The translations under genes and the position numbers were made by a program. From Rubellimicrobium arenae (GTDB lineage: Bacteria > Pseudomonadota > Alphaproteobacteria > Rhodobacterales > Rhodobacteraceae), in assembly GCF_017916275.1 (NCBI RefSeq), contig NZ_JAFMST010000008.1:110025-174024 (forward strand): a stretch of DNA of 64,000 nt, read 5' to 3'. Below the pieces are notes generated by a model. That model had not been told where the DNA came from and did no database searches. It saw nothing but the letters and a program-made list of their open reading frames with translations. Positions 1 to 10,561 of the stretch are shown here, piece by piece. Position 1 is the stretch's first letter, and each line of letters begins with the position of its first letter.

Positions 1-616
<616 letters not shown>

Positions 617-640
617 GTTCCCGTCATCCTGTTAGGGCGA

Positions 641-655
641 AGCCCGAAACGGGCT
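641..655 (-). promoter_or_regulatory. Hairpin in the tuf leader
   Basis: A perfect 6-bp stem (AGCCCG/CGGGCT) with a 3-nt loop lies 25 bases upstream of the tuf start; a second GC-only self-complementary patch sits at 656-670. They could be part of the tuf mRNA leader. No function is known; the observation is only the inverted repeat. Confidence 0.3.
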
Positions 656-801
656 CCGCGCGTCCGCGCGCCATTTATGGAATTGGCCGGTTGAAGGCAA
701 GAGGGGCGCAATCATGGCCCCCGGTGGCCATTGTCGCCACGCCAGCCCGGCCATTGCAGGGCGGGCCGGCCGTCCGCCCCGCCGAAAGGTGCCGCCCCGG
801 C

Positions 802-3144
802 TCAGGCCGGGGTCACGGGCGCGGCGAACCTGTTGTCCCGCGGGAAGCCGCGCGGAGCCATGCGGCCGGCCTGGCCACGTTTGCCGAGCCATTCGCCCAG
901 GTCCGGCTCGCGACGCGTCTTGCCGCCGTCCAGCAGCCAGGTCAGCCCATCGGCCAAGTTCAGCGTCGTGACATCCGACAGGCCGCCGTCCTTGAAGGCC
1001 TGCAGCCGCACGCCCTTGCCGCGCCCCATCTCGGGCAGCTCGGAGACCGGGAAGACCAGCATCTTGCGGTTCTGGCCGATCGCGGCCACGTGGTCCCCTT
1101 CCACCGGCACGAGGTGCGCCGCCCTCGCCCCTTCGGGCAGGTTCAGAACCACGCGCCCGGCGCGGGTCTGGGCCAGCGCCTCATCCTCGGACAGGATGAA
1201 GCCATCGCCCTGGTCCGAGGCGACGATCAGCTTGCCCCCCGGCCGGTGCAGCCGGACCGCCACCACGGGCGCGTCGAGGTCGATCATCAGGCGCAGCGGC
1301 TCGCCCATGCCACGGCCGCCCGGCAGGTTCACCGCCGGCACCGTGAAGATCCGCCCGTTCGCGCCCAGCACGAGAAGCTTGTCGGTGGTCTCGGCCCGCA
1401 GAAGGAAGCGCGCCTTGTCGCCGTCCTTGTAGCGGATGCCCTCGCCCTCGACGTGGCCCTTCATGGCGCGGACCCAGCCCATCTCGGACAGGACGACCGT
1501 GACCGGCTCCCGCTCGATCATGGATTCGGGCGCGATGTCCGCCGTCTCGGCGGCGATGTCGAGCGTGGTCCTGCGCGCCCCGTTCGGAGCCTTGGCGCCG
1601 AACTGCTTGCGGGATTCCTTGAGGGCGCTGGCGATGGCTTTCCACTGGAGAGCCTCGTCGTCCAGAAGGGCCAGCAGGTCGCCCCGCTCGGCCAGGAGGG
1701 CGTCGCGCTCGGCGATGAGCTGCATCTCCTCCAGCCGCCGCAGGGACCGCAGCCGCATGTTGAGGATGGCCTCGGCCTGCACCTCGGTCATGCCGACGCC
1801 GGGCGGGATCACCGCCTGCCCCTTGGCGGGCAGCGGCGAGACGTAATCGGCTTCGGACCGGGCGCGGGCGCGGGGCTTGTCCCAGTCCTCGGCCTGCAGC
1901 GCGGCCTTGGGATCGTCGTCGTAGCGGATGATGTCGATCACCCGGTCGAGGTTCAGGAAGGCGATGAGCAGGCCGCCCAGCACCTCGAGCCGCCGGTCGA
2001 TCTTGTCCAGCCGGTGGCGCGAACGGCGCAGCAGCACGTCCCGCCGGTGGTCGAGGAAGGCCCGCAGCACCTCGCGGAGCGAGCAGACCTTGGGCGTGAG
2101 CCCGTCGATCAGCACGTTCATGTTCAGGGGCACCCGGACCTCCAGGTCCGACTGCCGGAACAGCATGCCCATCAGCATCTCGGGATCGACCGACCGCGAC
2201 TTGGGCTCGAGCACGATGCGCACGTCGTCGGCGCTCTCGTCCCGGACGTCGGCCAGCGCGGGGATTTTCTTGGTCTGGACGATCTCGGCCAGCTTCTCGA
2301 TCAGCTTGGACTTCTGGACCTGGTAGGGGATCTCGGTGACGACGATCTGCCGCACGCCGCGGCCGAGCTCCTCAACGGTCCATCGCGCCCGCAGCCGGAA
2401 GCTGCCGCGTCCCGTCCGGTAGGCCTGCGCGATCCCCTCGGGCGGCTCCACGAGGATGCCGCCGGTCGGGAAGTCCGGGCCCGGGATCAGCTCCAGCAGC
2501 TTCTCGTCCGGCAGGTCGGGCTTCTTGATCAGCTCCAGGCAGGCGCCGATGAGTTCATCGAGGTTGTGCGGCGGGATCGAGGTCGCCATCCCCACGGCGA
2601 TCCCCGAGGCCCCATTCGCCAGAAGGTGCGGCACGGGCGCGGGCAGCACGACAGGTTCGAGCAGCGTGCCGTCGTAGTTCGGCCGCATGTCGACCGCATC
2701 CTCGTCGAGGCCCTCCATCAGGGCCTCGCCCAGGGCGGACAGCCGCGCCTCGGTGTAGCGGGCGGCGGCGGGGTTGTCCCCGTCGATGTTGCCGAAGTTC
2801 CCCTGCCCTTCGACCAGCGGGTAGCGGACGTTGAAGTCCTGCGCGAGACGGGCCATCGCGTCGTAGATCGCGGCGTCCCCGTGCGGGTGGTAGTTCCCCA
2901 TCACGTCGCCCGAGATCTTGGCGCTCTTGCGGAAGCCGCCCGTGGGCACCAGCCGCAGCTCCCGCATGGCGTAAAGGATGCGGCGATGCACCGGCTTGAG
3001 GCCGTCCCGCGCATCCGGGAGCGCCCGGTGCATGATGGTGGAGAGCGCATAGGTCAGGTAGCGCTCGCCGATGGCGCGGCGCAGCGGCTCCGTCACGAGG
3101 AGAGAAGGGTCGTCGCCTTCGGGGATCAACGCGTCATCGGTCAT
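802..3144 (-). CDS. parC: DNA topoisomerase IV subunit A
   Basis: DNA breakage-reunion subunit of topoisomerase IV, which decatenates daughter chromosomes with ParE. The start chosen gives [13 protein letters not shown] and 780 residues; an in-frame ATG 11 codons upstream is less likely. The winged-helix core [19 protein letters not shown] is near residue 30, and the active-site tyrosine is Tyr130 in AARYTEARL. The C-terminal propeller lacks the GyrA box, and the total length is shorter than GyrA, favouring ParC. It is transcribed towards tuf. A very long open frame on the opposite strand is only a high-GC shadow. Confidence 0.97.
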   Translation of the reverse strand: MTDDALIPEGDDPSLLVTEPLRRAIGERYLTYALSTIMHRALPDARDGLKPVHRRILYAMRELRLVPTGGFRKSAKISGDVMGNYHPHGDAAIYDAMARLAQDFNVRYPLVEGQGNFGNIDGDNPAAARYTEARLSALGEALMEGLDEDAVDMRPNYDGTLLEPVVLPAPVPHLLANGASGIAVGMATSIPPHNLDELIGACLELIKKPDLPDEKLLELIPGPDFPTGGILVEPPEGIAQAYRTGRGSFRLRARWTVEELGRGVRQIVVTEIPYQVQKSKLIEKLAEIVQTKKIPALADVRDESADDVRIVLEPKSRSVDPEMLMGMLFRQSDLEVRVPLNMNVLIDGLTPKVCSLREVLRAFLDHRRDVLLRRSRHRLDKIDRRLEVLGGLLIAFLNLDRVIDIIRYDDDPKAALQAEDWDKPRARARSEADYVSPLPAKGQAVIPPGVGMTEVQAEAILNMRLRSLRRLEEMQLIAERDALLAERGDLLALLDDEALQWKAIASALKESRKQFGAKAPNGARRTTLDIAAETADIAPESMIEREPVTVVLSEMGWVRAMKGHVEGEGIRYKDGDKARFLLRAETTDKLLVLGANGRIFTVPAVNLPGGRGMGEPLRLMIDLDAPVVAVRLHRPGGKLIVASDQGDGFILSEDEALAQTRAGRVVLNLPEGARAAHLVPVEGDHVAAIGQNRKMLVFPVSELPEMGRGKGVRLQAFKDGGLSDVTTLNLADGLTWLLDGGKTRREPDLGEWLGKRGQAGRMAPRGFPRDNRFAAPVTPA

Positions 3145-3285
3145 GGACGCGATGTAAAGGGCGGCGGCCGGTCGCACAAGTCGCGGAACAAAGCGCTAAC
3201 GCGAACGTTTTCGCCTGCGTTGCGCGGCGGCCTGGTGTAACATGGCCCGGGTCCCCGCACCGGATGGATGCTCGTGGAGGCGGTC

Positions 3286-3885
3286 GTGAGAATCTTCATC
3301 CTGCTGTCCTTTGCGCTTATGGCGCTGGCCTACTGGGCCTTGTCGGGCGGGTCCGACTTCCGGCCCGAAACGCGGGCCGAGGCCACGACGGCGCCAGCCC
3401 CGGAGACCGCCGCCGAAGCGGAGCCCTCCCCGGCCGGGCCGGCCCTGGACACCCCGGAGGAGGCGTCCGGCACCCGGATGGCCGACGCGGGCGGGCCTGC
3501 GGACATCCAGCTCGACGAGGTGACCGGCGTGACCGCCCTGGCCGCCGAGACGCCATCCGAGGCGGAGGTCGAACCCGGTCCCGACCCCGATGCCGCGCTG
3601 GGTCCCGTCGAGGCCCTGGCGGCGATTGCGCCGGAGCTGACCACCCCGCGCGAGGAGGTCGTGGACGTCGCGTCGGCCGACGCGGCAGGCGCCTTGCGCC
3701 GGGTCACCGGCGACCGCGTCAACGTGCGGCTCGGCCCGGGGGTCGAGTTCGACGTCGTGGGCCAGGTCGATGCCGGCGACATGGCCGAGGTGGTGGACCG
3801 CGACGGCGGCTGGGTCCGCGTCCGCATGCCGTCAGGGGAGCTGGGCTGGATGTCCGCACGATTTCTTGCAGACGCCGAGGGCTGA
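3286..3885 (+). CDS. SH3-domain envelope protein
   Basis: About 199 residues. A single N-terminal hydrophobic segment (ILLSFALMALAYWAL) is followed by a long acidic Ala/Pro/Glu-rich linker and then a bacterial SH3 domain at about residues 140-199 (VTGDRVNVRLGPGVEFDVVG, ending GWMSARFLADAEG). Such proteins are typically anchored in the inner membrane with the SH3 domain in the periplasm, possibly touching peptidoglycan. The GTG start at 3286 is preferred because GGAGG lies 5 bases upstream; an ATG at 3268 is possible. The role is unknown. It runs divergently from parC with 141 bp between them. Confidence 0.8.
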   Translation: MRIFILLSFALMALAYWALSGGSDFRPETRAEATTAPAPETAAEAEPSPAGPALDTPEEASGTRMADAGGPADIQLDEVTGVTALAAETPSEAEVEPGPDPDAALGPVEALAAIAPELTTPREEVVDVASADAAGALRRVTGDRVNVRLGPGVEFDVVGQVDAGDMAEVVDRDGGWVRVRMPSGELGWMSARFLADAEG

Positions 3886-3951
3886 CCCCTCCTTCCGGCC
3901 TGCCGGGGGCCGGGCTAAGCAGGCCGGACCTGTCCAGACCGGGAGCTTCCG

Positions 3952-4806
3952 ATGTCCGCCGCCCACGCCCCCGCTGCCGCCCCGCGCCGCAGCATCCTCA
4001 TCACCGGCTGCTCCTCCGGGATCGGGGCCAATGCCGCCCTTGGCCTCCGGGCGCACGGCTGGCGCGTCTTCGCCGCCTGTCGCAAGGAGGAGGACTGCCA
4101 GCGGCTCCGCGCCGAAGGGTTCGAAAGCCCGCGCCTCGACTACACCGATCCGGCGTCGATGGACTCCGCGCTGGCCGAGGTCCTCGCGGCCACGGGGGGC
4201 ACTCTCGATGCGCTGTTCAACAACGGCGCCATCGCGCTGCCGGGGGCCGTGGAGGACCTGCCCACCGACGGCCTTCGCGCAATCTTCGAGACCAACCTTT
4301 TCGGCTGGCACGAGCTGACCCGCCGCGTGATCCCCATCATGCGGGCGCAGGGCCACGGTCATATCGTCAACTGCTCCTCGGTGCTGGGCCTCGTGGGGGT
4401 GAAGTGGCGCGGCGCCTATTCCGCGACCAAGTTCGCCCTTGAAGGCCTGTCCGAGGTGCTGCGGCTCGAGATGGCCCCGGCCGGCATCCATGTGTCCCTG
4501 ATCGAGCCCGGTCCCGTGGCCTCGCGGCTCCGCCAGAACGCGATCCCCCATTTCGAGCGGTGGATCGACTGGGCGTCCTCGCCCCGGAAGGACGAATACC
4601 AGACGGTGCTGCATCGCCTCTACGGCCCGGCCGGGCAGGACCGCTGGGAGCTCCCGCCCACTGCTGTGACCGAGCGGCTGGTCCAGATCCTGGATTCCCC
4701 CCGTCCGGCGGCGCGCTACTACGTCACGGCGCCGACCCATGCGGTGGGCCTGATGCGGCGGCTCCTGCCCTCGCGCGCCATGGACTGGGTGCTCCGCCGG
4801 GCCTGA
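3952..4806 (+). CDS. SDR-family NAD(P)-dependent oxidoreductase
   Basis: Short-chain dehydrogenase of 284 residues. The nucleotide-binding motif TGCSSGIG is at about residues 18-25, the structural motif is NNGA instead of the usual NNAG, the catalytic Ser lies in NCSSVLG, and the catalytic pair is in YSATK. The substrate is not predictable. The N-terminal Ala/Pro-rich dozen residues may be non-structural. It ends three bases before the convergent methyltransferase gene. A plain classical SDR; the family assignment is firm and the reaction is not. Confidence 0.9.
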   Translation: MSAAHAPAAAPRRSILITGCSSGIGANAALGLRAHGWRVFAACRKEEDCQRLRAEGFESPRLDYTDPASMDSALAEVLAATGGTLDALFNNGAIALPGAVEDLPTDGLRAIFETNLFGWHELTRRVIPIMRAQGHGHIVNCSSVLGLVGVKWRGAYSATKFALEGLSEVLRLEMAPAGIHVSLIEPGPVASRLRQNAIPHFERWIDWASSPRKDEYQTVLHRLYGPAGQDRWELPPTAVTERLVQILDSPRPAARYYVTAPTHAVGLMRRLLPSRAMDWVLRRA

Positions 4807-4809
4807 GGG

Positions 4810-5565
4810 TCAGGCCAGCTCGACGATGCCCAGGCGGGCGCCCACGGTCGCGCTCGCCCTCAGGTCGGGACGGCGGGCGATGGCGGCCCAGCAGGCCTCC
4901 ATGTCCGGCGAGAAGTTGATGTCGTCGAACAGGACGAGCGCACCGGGGGCGGCATGCTGCCGGATGACCCCGAACTGGGCGTCGACGAAGGTGCTGGCGT
5001 GGATCCCGTCCACGAAGGCGATGTCCACCCCCTGCCCCGGAGCGAGCCTCCGGCCGATCTCCTCCTCGAAAAGGCCGATCGTCGAGTCGAAGGCCGGATG
5101 CACGCAGGCGAGGTTCGCACGCGCAAGGGCCGCCCAGTCCCGGTTGGGATCGAAGGTCAGCAGCCTGCCCGACCCGGCGGCCTTGATCCCGGCCAGCCAG
5201 TACATGCCCGACACGCCGAAGGCCGTTCCGAACTCGGCGACGATGCCGGGGCGGCGGGTGGCGGCCAGCCAGAAGAAGAAGCACCCCAGCGTCACGCTCG
5301 ACCGCACCTCGTCCGGGCTCCGCACCCAGCGCAGCTGATTCGCGTAACCGCGCCAGAGCGGCTGGGGGCCCAGGGCCTGGGTGGCGGCGGCCCGCCCCTC
5401 GATCAGCCGCAGCTCCGGGGGCCGGGGCGGATGGAACCGCCCTTCGGGCAGGTGCGTGGCCAGCCAGCCGCCCGCGCGATGGACATAGCGGACACGCAGC
5501 CCGAGGCCGGCCTCGACCCAAGGCGGCAACCGCCGCCGGAGCATCGCCTTGATCCCTCCGGCCAT
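4810..5565 (-). CDS. Class I SAM-dependent methyltransferase (Methyltransf_24-like)
   Basis: 251 residues. The central part matches the class I methyltransferase pattern: VAEFGTAFGVSG as motif I for SAM binding, LLTFDPNRDW as the acidic end of the second strand, VDIAFVDGIH as the later motif with Asp, and ALVLFDDI. The first 90 residues are basic and variable. This subgroup includes enzymes acting on sugars or small molecules, but no substrate is suggested by the neighbours. It converges with the upstream SDR gene with only a 3-bp gap. Confidence 0.75.
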   Translation of the reverse strand: MAGGIKAMLRRRLPPWVEAGLGLRVRYVHRAGGWLATHLPEGRFHPPRPPELRLIEGRAAATQALGPQPLWRGYANQLRWVRSPDEVRSSVTLGCFFFWLAATRRPGIVAEFGTAFGVSGMYWLAGIKAAGSGRLLTFDPNRDWAALARANLACVHPAFDSTIGLFEEEIGRRLAPGQGVDIAFVDGIHASTFVDAQFGVIRQHAAPGALVLFDDINFSPDMEACWAAIARRPDLRASATVGARLGIVELA

Positions 5566-5713
5566 GAGGACCCCGACCCCGGCCCCGGACCGTCCGGGAC
5601 GCCTGCCAGACTGAAGGATGTCCCGGATCTGCGCCAGGGGGACCCCGGTGCGGATGGGCTTTCCTTCCGCAACGGCTCAGCTAAACCCTTCCTGACACTG
5701 ACCGGAGCGGTTC

Positions 5714-5923
5714 ATGGATTTCAGCGATCCCCTGTTCTACCTTGTCGTCGCCGCGGTGCTGATCGTCCTGGGCATCCTGCTCTTCGGCGTGGGCACCTTC
5801 GGACGCGGCGGCGACTTCAACCGGCGCAACGCCAACCGGATCATGCGCTGGCGCATCTACGCCCAAGGGATCGCGATCGCCCTGATCGTCCTTTATGTCT
5901 TCCTCAGAAGCCGGGGAACCTGA
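5714..5923 (+). CDS. HIG1-type twin-transmembrane small protein
   Basis: 69 residues with two membrane segments (FYLVVAAVLIVLGILLFGVG and AIALIVLYVF) joined by a basic loop with NRRNANRIMRWRIYAQG, which matches the HIG1 pattern (RxxRWRxxAQ). HIG1 proteins in mitochondria and alphaproteobacteria associate with cytochrome oxidase. The gene ends 2 bp before the cobalamin adenosyltransferase start, a pairing that recurs in Rhodobacteraceae as far as I recall. Its role beside a B12 enzyme is unexplained. Confidence 0.8.
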   Translation: MDFSDPLFYLVVAAVLIVLGILLFGVGTFGRGGDFNRRNANRIMRWRIYAQGIAIALIVLYVFLRSRGT

Positions 5924-5925
5924 GC

Positions 5926-6489
5926 ATGGTCGTTCTGAGCCGCATCTACACGAAATCCGGGGACGCCGGGGACACTGCCCTGGGCGACGGCACCCGCGTC
6001 CGCAAGCACGCGCTTCGGGTCGAGGCCTATGGCACCGTGGACGAGGTCAATGCCACGGTCGGAATGGCCCGCCTTCATGCGCAGGGCGACATCGGCGCCG
6101 AACTTGCCGCCATCCAGAACGACCTCTTCGACCTGGGGGCCGACCTGTGCCGCCCCGAAGGCGGGGAGCAGGCCCATGTGCCGCTTCGCATGACCGAGGC
6201 GCAGGTGGAGCGGCTCGAGGCCGGGATCGACGCGATGACCGCGCAGCTCGAGCCGTTGCGGAGCTTCGTGCTGCCGGGGGGGTCGGCGCTGGCCGCCCAT
6301 CTTCACCTGTGCCGCACCGTGGCCCGGCGGGCCGAACGCCTGACCGTCGCCCTTTCCGAGCAGCATGCGGTGAACGGCGCGGCGCTGCGTTACCTCAACC
6401 GCCTGTCGGACTGGTTCTTCGTGGCGGCCCGGATGGCGAACGACGGCGGCAAGGCGGACGTGCTCTGGGTGCCCGGCGCGAACCGCTGA
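5926..6489 (+). CDS. Cob(I)yrinic acid a,c-diamide adenosyltransferase, PduO type
   Basis: Transfers the 5'-deoxyadenosyl group of ATP to cob(I)alamin. 187 residues. The ATP-binding N-terminus carries TKSGDAGDTALGDGTRVRK and the signature YGTVDEVNATVG; the C-terminal helix motif ARRAERLTVAL and the end region YLNRLSDWFFVAARMAN are standard for the PduO/MMAB family. Start ATG lies 2 bp after the stop of the HIG1-type gene, so the two are co-transcribed. It is about 24 kb from the main cob genes of this window but belongs to the same pathway. Confidence 0.94.
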   Translation: MVVLSRIYTKSGDAGDTALGDGTRVRKHALRVEAYGTVDEVNATVGMARLHAQGDIGAELAAIQNDLFDLGADLCRPEGGEQAHVPLRMTEAQVERLEAGIDAMTAQLEPLRSFVLPGGSALAAHLHLCRTVARRAERLTVALSEQHAVNGAALRYLNRLSDWFFVAARMANDGGKADVLWVPGANR

Positions 6490-6511
6490 GGTCGGTGACG
6501 GCGTCGTCCGG

Positions 6512-7693
6512 CTAGGCCGCCGCCCGGCGCGTGCGGCCCAGCCGGGGATGGACACGTCCCGCGACCGCCCAGGCAGCCGCCATTCCCGCCCCGCACACGG
6601 CGAAGGTCGACGCCAGGGGCGCCACGAGCAGCACGAGACCGCCCACGGCGGGGCTGACGATGCCCGACACGTCCCGGAAGCTCGAGTAGATCGCCGACAT
6701 CTCCGTCCGTTCCGAGGGCTTCACCGCCATGAGGAACGGCAGGGACCCGCAGACGTCCAGCATCACGAGCCCCCCGGCGGCCAGGACCAGGCATCCCACC
6801 GTCGCCCAGGGCCAGGGGGAGAGCAGCGCCGACAGCAGGAAGAGCGCCGCGCAATACCCGAAGGTGCCGCGCACCGCCGTCCGGACGGACATCCGGCGGA
6901 CCAGCCGGAGCATCAGCGGCGTGGCGAACAGAAGCGCGCTCGCCAGTGACACCGCCGCCCCGCCGATCGTCTCGTCCAGGCCGTTCTGGGCGCAGAAGAT
7001 CGGCAGGTAGACGATGTAGACCCACCAGCCCGCGCTTCGGATCGTCGCAAAGGTCCAGCCCGCGACCAGGCGGGGCCGCCGCAGGAACCGCCCCACGAAG
7101 GCCAGGGGATTTCCGTCCACGGCTCCGACGGCCTTGCCGTCGCCGAGCCTCAGCCGCAGGAAGGCTGCCGTGGTCAGGGCCGCGAAGGTGCCCGCGACCA
7201 GGAAGGGCGCAGGCCGCCACCAGTCCAGCAGCAGCACCCCCGCATAGGGTCCGACCGTCCAGGCGAGCGCGCCGTACAGGAGCCTCATGGACTCGTTCCG
7301 GGGCAGGTCCTCGCGCGGGATGTGGTCGAGCACATAGGCCGAGAGGCAGACCCAGAAGGTCACGGTGGCCACCGCGTTCACCAGCAGGGCCGGCGGCGTG
7401 AGCCAGGGGAGTCCGGTCAGCAGAAGCGTCATGCCCGTCAGGTAAAGCATCCCAGACAGGACCATCATCCGCCGCCGGCCCAGCCGGCGCGCGGCCCAGG
7501 GGACCAGCAGCCCCGCCAGCAGCGAGCAGACCCCCACCCCCAGATAGAAGCCCGACACCACCGTGCCTTCGCCCCAGGCCCGGTACATGACCAGGGGCAT
7601 CGCCGACAGGAGCACCCCGCGCACGGCCGATTCGAGACCGAACAGGAGGGCGAAATCCTCGACGCGGGGACGACGGGACGGCAGAGGGGGCAT
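6512..7693 (-). CDS. MFS transporter
   Basis: 393-residue integral membrane protein with about 12 hydrophobic segments and the loop motif WAARRLGRRRMMVLSG between the second and third segments (major facilitator signature). The substrate is unknown. An ATG at 7720 in the same frame would add 9 residues; the start at 7693 (MPPLPSRRPRVEDFALL) is closer to the first conserved segment. It lies downstream of recO on the same strand with an 86-bp gap and converges with the adenosyltransferase gene. Confidence 0.85.
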   Translation of the reverse strand: MPPLPSRRPRVEDFALLFGLESAVRGVLLSAMPLVMYRAWGEGTVVSGFYLGVGVCSLLAGLLVPWAARRLGRRRMMVLSGMLYLTGMTLLLTGLPWLTPPALLVNAVATVTFWVCLSAYVLDHIPREDLPRNESMRLLYGALAWTVGPYAGVLLLDWWRPAPFLVAGTFAALTTAAFLRLRLGDGKAVGAVDGNPLAFVGRFLRRPRLVAGWTFATIRSAGWWVYIVYLPIFCAQNGLDETIGGAAVSLASALLFATPLMLRLVRRMSVRTAVRGTFGYCAALFLLSALLSPWPWATVGCLVLAAGGLVMLDVCGSLPFLMAVKPSERTEMSAIYSSFRDVSGIVSPAVGGLVLLVAPLASTFAVCGAGMAAAWAVAGRVHPRLGRTRRAAA

Positions 7694-7779
7694 GAGGGCA
7701 CTCGTGGGCTGCCTGCGCATTCACCGCATCCGCCGCGTCGAGGTCTGTGCCGCCCGCGACGCGGGACGGCCGCTTCGCG

Positions 7780-8502
7780 TCAGTCCTGTCGCGCCAGCGT
7801 CGAAAGCAGCCGGTCGCGGGCCGCCGGAAGCTCCCGGCCCTCGGGCAGGAGCCGCTCCTTGAGGAAATGTTCCGTGACCTGCAGCGCCTCGCCGATGGCC
7901 GCCGCGTCGGCCTCTCCTTCGCCCCGCAGCACCGGGGGCAACGGCAGGAGGCGCGGGGCATAGGTCCCGGCCCCGTCCCGGCTCACGGCCCGACCCGTCC
8001 GGGGCGAGACATAGGCCAGACCCTCCTTCGCGCCCGTCACCGCGCAGGCGGACAGGTCGAGTCCGAACCCCAGCTCCTCCAGCAGCGCCATCTCCCATTG
8101 GAGATAGGCCAAGGGCCACACGTCGCCCTGCCCCAGCAGGTCGAGCAGCGCGTTGGTCTGGTCATAGAACCGGGGATGCGGGGCGCGTTCGGGCAGCACC
8201 GCCGACAGCAGCGCGGTCACCGCCCCGATCCCGGCCAGCGACAGCCGGTCGCCCAGCGCCACCGCCGCGCGGTTCCGGATCGGCTCCACGGTGTAGTGGC
8301 CCAGATGTTCATCGATGCGCGCGCGCCAGCCAAGCTGGGCAAGAACCCCGGGCTGCAGGAACGGCCGCATCCGGCGCGACACGCCGCCCAGCACGACGCC
8401 CGCATGGCGTCCATGCTCCGCACAGAAGGCCTCGACGATGGCCGAGGTCTCCCCATGCGGGCGGACGGCCAGAAGGATGCCCTCGTCGCGCCATTCGATC
8501 AT
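7780..8502 (-). CDS. recO: DNA repair protein RecO
   Basis: Recombination mediator that, with RecR, loads RecA on SSB-coated DNA. 240 residues beginning [26 protein letters not shown], the usual OB-fold N-terminus, with [14 protein letters not shown] typical of the family. Upstream in-frame codons (Gly/Ala/Pro-rich) do not resemble RecO and are left out. It is the last gene of the era/rnc block, 105 bp after the DUF1491 gene. Confidence 0.95.
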   Translation of the reverse strand: MIEWRDEGILLAVRPHGETSAIVEAFCAEHGRHAGVVLGGVSRRMRPFLQPGVLAQLGWRARIDEHLGHYTVEPIRNRAAVALGDRLSLAGIGAVTALLSAVLPERAPHPRFYDQTNALLDLLGQGDVWPLAYLQWEMALLEELGFGLDLSACAVTGAKEGLAYVSPRTGRAVSRDGAGTYAPRLLPLPPVLRGEGEADAAAIGEALQVTEHFLKERLLPEGRELPAARDRLLSTLARQD

Positions 8503-8607
8503 GTGCCAGAGTTGGGGCACCGCGAGGGAGAGGGCAAGGGATGGCGGGCCTGCCGCCCGGGCCTTCGACGACCGGAGCGCCGACCCCACCGGAATGTCGG
8601 TGGCCAG

Positions 8608-8943
8608 CTACTCGAGCCCGTCCTCGCCAAGCAGATGCCGGCCGCTCCGGTCCTCGACCTCGATGACCCAAAGGTCCGGGTCATAGCGCCGCTGGCGGGT
8701 CACCGCCGAGTCGACCTCGGCCTCGTCGCCTTCGGCCAGGGTCATCCAGGTGCGCGCGCCCGTCATGGGATCGAAGCTCCGCTGGAAGGCCTTGGCCTTG
8801 CCGTCCAGCGTGGCGCATTTCACCAGAACCGCGCCTGCGGTCTCGTCCCCTCGCCCGACCAAGAAGGCCGGGATCGCCTCGGCCCGGAGCCGCGCGAGAT
8901 AGGCCGCCACCCAGACGCCGGCGCGAAGCCGTGGCTCAGTCAC
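8608..8943 (-). CDS. DUF1491 family protein
   Basis: 111-residue soluble protein beginning MTEPRLRAGVWVAAYLARL, with GDETAGAVLVK and the conserved C-terminal RQRRYDPDLWVIEVED. This matches the alphaproteobacterial DUF1491 family, which is usually found between era and recO, as here. Function is unknown. It starts 14 bp after the era stop and is probably co-transcribed with the rnc-era block. Confidence 0.88.
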   Translation of the reverse strand: MTEPRLRAGVWVAAYLARLRAEAIPAFLVGRGDETAGAVLVKCATLDGKAKAFQRSFDPMTGARTWMTLAEGDEAEVDSAVTRQRRYDPDLWVIEVEDRSGRHLLGEDGLE

Positions 8944-8957
8944 GTCGCGGGCCCTGC

Positions 8958-9890
8958 TCAGGCGCCGTCACGGAAGTCGAGCCCCATCTCGCCATAGCGC
9001 TCGGGGTCCTCGAGCCAGTTCTCCTTGACCTTCACGGTCAGGAACAGGTGGACCTTGCGGCCCATGAACTCCTCCAGGTCCTGCCGCGCCGCCTGGCCCA
9101 CGGCCTTGATGGTCTCCCCACCCTTGCCCAGCACGATCCCCCGATGCCCTTCACGGGCGACGTAGATGATCTGGTCCACGCGGGCGCTGCCGTCCGGACG
9201 CTCTTCCCAGGCTTCCGTCTCCACGGTCAGCTCGTAGGGCAGTTCCTGATGCAGCCGCAGGGTCAGCTTCTCGCGGGTCATCTCGGCCGCGATCATCCGC
9301 ATCGGCAGGTCGGCGATCTGGTCCTCGGGGTAAAGCCACGGCCCCTCGGGCACCATGGAGGCGAGCCAGGCCTTGAGGTCCTCGGTCCCGTAGCCCCGCT
9401 CGGCCGAGATCATGAAGGTCCTCTCGAACGGGAACGCCTCATTCATCTCCTGGGACAGGGCGAGCAGGTTCTCGGCCTTGACCCGGTCGATCTTGTTGAT
9501 GGCCAGGGCGACCGGGCGCTTGCCGATCCGTTCGCGCAGGTTCTCGAGGATGGCGTCCACGCCGGGGGTCTTGCCCCGGTGCGCCTCGATCAGCAGGACG
9601 ACCACGTCGGCGTCCGCCGCCCCGCCCCAGGCCGCCGCGACCATCGCGCGGTCGAGTCGGCGGCGCGGCCGGAACAGGCCGGGTGTGTCGACGAAGACGA
9701 TCTGGGCGTCGTCGGCCATGGCCACGCCCCTGATCCGGGCACGGGTGGTCTGCACCTTGTGCGTCACGATCGACACCTTGGCGCCGACCATGCGGTTCAG
9801 CAGGGTCGACTTGCCTGCATTGGGCTCTCCGATCAGCGCGACGAAGCCGGCGCGCGTCGGTCCCTTCGGGGTATGGGTCTCGTCCGTCAT
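8958..9890 (-). CDS. era: GTPase Era
   Basis: Essential GTPase that binds the 3' end of 16S rRNA during 30S maturation. 310 residues. G1 is GEPNAGKS at about residues 20-27, G3 is DTPGLF, G4 is NKID, and the C-terminal KH domain shows [15 protein letters not shown]. The start is set by [21 protein letters not shown] and by a 4-base ATGA overlap with the end of rnc, indicating translational coupling. Confidence 0.97.
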   Translation of the reverse strand: MTDETHTPKGPTRAGFVALIGEPNAGKSTLLNRMVGAKVSIVTHKVQTTRARIRGVAMADDAQIVFVDTPGLFRPRRRLDRAMVAAAWGGAADADVVVLLIEAHRGKTPGVDAILENLRERIGKRPVALAINKIDRVKAENLLALSQEMNEAFPFERTFMISAERGYGTEDLKAWLASMVPEGPWLYPEDQIADLPMRMIAAEMTREKLTLRLHQELPYELTVETEAWEERPDGSARVDQIIYVAREGHRGIVLGKGGETIKAVGQAARQDLEEFMGRKVHLFLTVKVKENWLEDPERYGEMGLDFRDGA

Positions 9891-10561
9891 CCGTCCAGCT
9901 TTCCTAGCAATGCCGCCGCCGCCGCATGTTCGGCCGCGCGTTTGGTCGCACCTTCGGCCCGTTCCGTTTCTCCGGTCGGCAGCCGCGCCTCGATCACGAA
10001 ACGGGGGGCGTGGTCCGGCCCCTCGCGCAGGATGAGGATGTAGTCCGGCGGCGTCAGTCCGCGAGCCTGCGCCCATTCCTGCAACGCGCTCTTGGCGTCG
10101 CGCGCATCCTTGGGCGCCGAGGCGATGCGTTCGCCCCAGAGCCGCAGGATCATGCCGCGCGCCGCCTCGAGGCCCGCATCCAGATAGACCGCGGCGATCA
10201 CCGCCTCCATGGCGTCGGCCAGCAGGGCCTCTTTCTTGCGCCCGCCGCCGATCATCTCGGAGCGGCCCAGCTTGAGCCCGGACCCGAGGTCGACCTCCCG
10301 CGCCACCTCGGCACAGGTTTCCCGCCGCACGAGCGCGTTGAACCTGGGGGCGATCCGCCCCTCGTCGGCGGCGGGGTCGGCGTCGAGCAACGCTTCGGCC
10401 ATGACGAGGCCCAGCACGCGGTCGCCCAGGAACTCGAGCCGCTGGTTGTCCGCCGCGCCGCCCCGGGAACCATGCGTGAGCGCGCGCAGGAGCAGCGCCG
10501 GATCCCGAAATTCGTGGCCAAGGCGTTCGGTCAGCAGCTTCATCGATCCTGACAGCTTCAC
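9887..10561 (-). CDS. rnc: Ribonuclease III
   Basis: Cleaves double-stranded RNA in rRNA processing. 224 residues from a GTG start (reading [18 protein letters not shown]), chosen because the GTG overlaps the upstream stop as GTGA and because MKLS- begins relatives in this group; an ATG 6 codons later is the alternative. The signature [15 protein letters not shown] holds the catalytic acidic residues, with the second acidic site in [15 protein letters not shown], and the C-terminal half is a double-stranded RNA-binding domain ending [13 protein letters not shown]. Confidence 0.96.
   Translation of the reverse strand: MKLSGSMKLLTERLGHEFRDPALLLRALTHGSRGGAADNQRLEFLGDRVLGLVMAEALLDADPAADEGRIAPRFNALVRRETCAEVAREVDLGSGLKLGRSEMIGGGRKKEALLADAMEAVIAAVYLDAGLEAARGMILRLWGERIASAPKDARDAKSALQEWAQARGLTPPDYILILREGPDHAPRFVIEARLPTGETERAEGATKRAAEHAAAAALLGKLDG

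Noticed and set aside
691-3240. 849-codon open frame antisense to parC
   Set aside because: It mirrors parC exactly and consists of Arg/Ala/Gly/His-rich, non-conserved sequence; a known artefact of high-GC genes.
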